The notes below the pieces were generated by a model. It ran no database searches. It was not told where the DNA came from and saw nothing but the letters and a program-made list of their open reading frames with translations. DNA of 64,000 nt from positions 89,228 to 153,227 of the forward strand of contig JAFVQJ010000002.1 in NCBI GenBank assembly GCA_017504945.1. The letters are read 5' to 3'. The translations under genes were made by a program, and so were the position numbers. The DNA is from Clostridia bacterium (lineage in GTDB: Bacteria; Bacillota; Clostridia; Oscillospirales; RGIG5299). Below are positions 63,899-64,000 of this stretch, in pieces (the first letter of the stretch is position 1; each line of letters begins with the position of its first letter).

Positions 63899-64000
63899 AA
63901 AGCTCCCGCCGCGAGAAGCGGAGCGGGGCACGGACCTTGAGAATTGAACAATGAATGGACCCGTTAAATCAACTTTGAGTTGATTATAACAAACAAGTAA
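63899..64000 (+). other. rRNA operon leader
   Basis: After P2 come a GC hairpin (GCTCCCGC / GCGGAGCGGGGC), then CTTGAGAATTGAACAATGAA, an arrangement common just upstream of 16S rRNA in Clostridia and resembling the boxA antitermination region. A further small stem (TCAACTTTGAGTTGA) follows. The 16S gene itself is not reached. There is no coding sequence between 63576 and 64000. Confidence 0.7.

Noticed and set aside
63633..63951. Two minus-strand open frames over the rrn promoter region
   Set aside because: They overlap tandem rRNA promoters and leader elements and have no ribosome binding sites or domain signatures.

Overview
The window looks like chromosomal DNA of a strictly anaerobic, low-to-mid GC Firmicute of the class Clostridia, probably an uncultured gut or rumen lineage. 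Grounds: an oxygen-independent ribonucleotide reductase pair (nrdD end, nrdG), a pro-sigma-K type sporulation sigma factor, a T-box leader, Gram-positive lipoproteins, GH36-type glycosidases, and promoters that almost always read TTGxxA or TTTACA, 17 bp, TATAAT. No mobile element, integrase, CRISPR array or tRNA was seen. The species cannot be named from sequence alone.

Layout. 1-5.5 kb: end of nrdD, nrdG, a formate/nitrite-type channel, a 1209-residue GH-D-like multidomain protein and smpB. 5.6-11.4 kb: a saccharide/surface island with two paralogous parallel beta-helix lipoproteins, a secreted membrane-anchored beta-sandwich protein, and the last codons of a third, deleted beta-helix copy. 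11.5-13.3 kb: a Dabb protein and a ferredoxin-ASKHA reductive activator. 13.4-22.2 kb (minus): one aromatic amino acid operon running DUF554, pheA, aroB, aroC, a fused aroE-aroK, aroQ, aroA, tyrA, aroF. 22.2-26.2 kb: azlC-azlD, then a divergent YtrA-type regulator with an ABC transporter and an unknown membrane protein. 26.2-30.5 kb (minus): purF, carA, a glutaminase-less guaA and purC. 30.6-32 kb: two zinc-ribbon/CD225-like membrane proteins and DUF2752. 32.2-40.1 kb: recJ, rel, a metallo-beta-lactamase-fold hydrolase, hemZ, a nucleoside kinase and a purine nucleoside phosphorylase.

40.15-43.6 kb is an accessory, partly decayed patch. It has a dense array of small hairpins flanked by 13-bp direct repeats, two small paralogous membrane proteins, gene fragments joined by a 37-bp direct repeat, a split TSUP transporter, and a low-GC unknown gene. 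43.7-53.7 kb (minus) returns to housekeeping: lipoate ligase, thioesterase, GH36 alpha-galactosidase, DUF2284, a metal P-type ATPase with its ArsR regulator and a long palindromic operator, a class B PBP, sigma-K and a LarA-like protein. 54-60.5 kb holds a tandemly duplicated two-gene module of beta-helix lipoproteins (A1-B1-A2-B2). 60.5-62.2 kb is paaK under a T-box whose specifier reads as a Phe codon. 62.2-63.6 kb is a DacF-like protein lacking the active-site serine. The last 300 bases are tandem promoters and leader of an rRNA operon whose 16S gene starts beyond the window.

The most notable items are the Phe-type T-box in front of a phenylacetate-CoA ligase, the hairpin array, the paired beta-helix duplications with shared upstream dyads, and several altered enzymes (AroE-AroK fusion, glutaminase-less GuaA, PNP with Asp at the base-specificity position, serine-less DacF).
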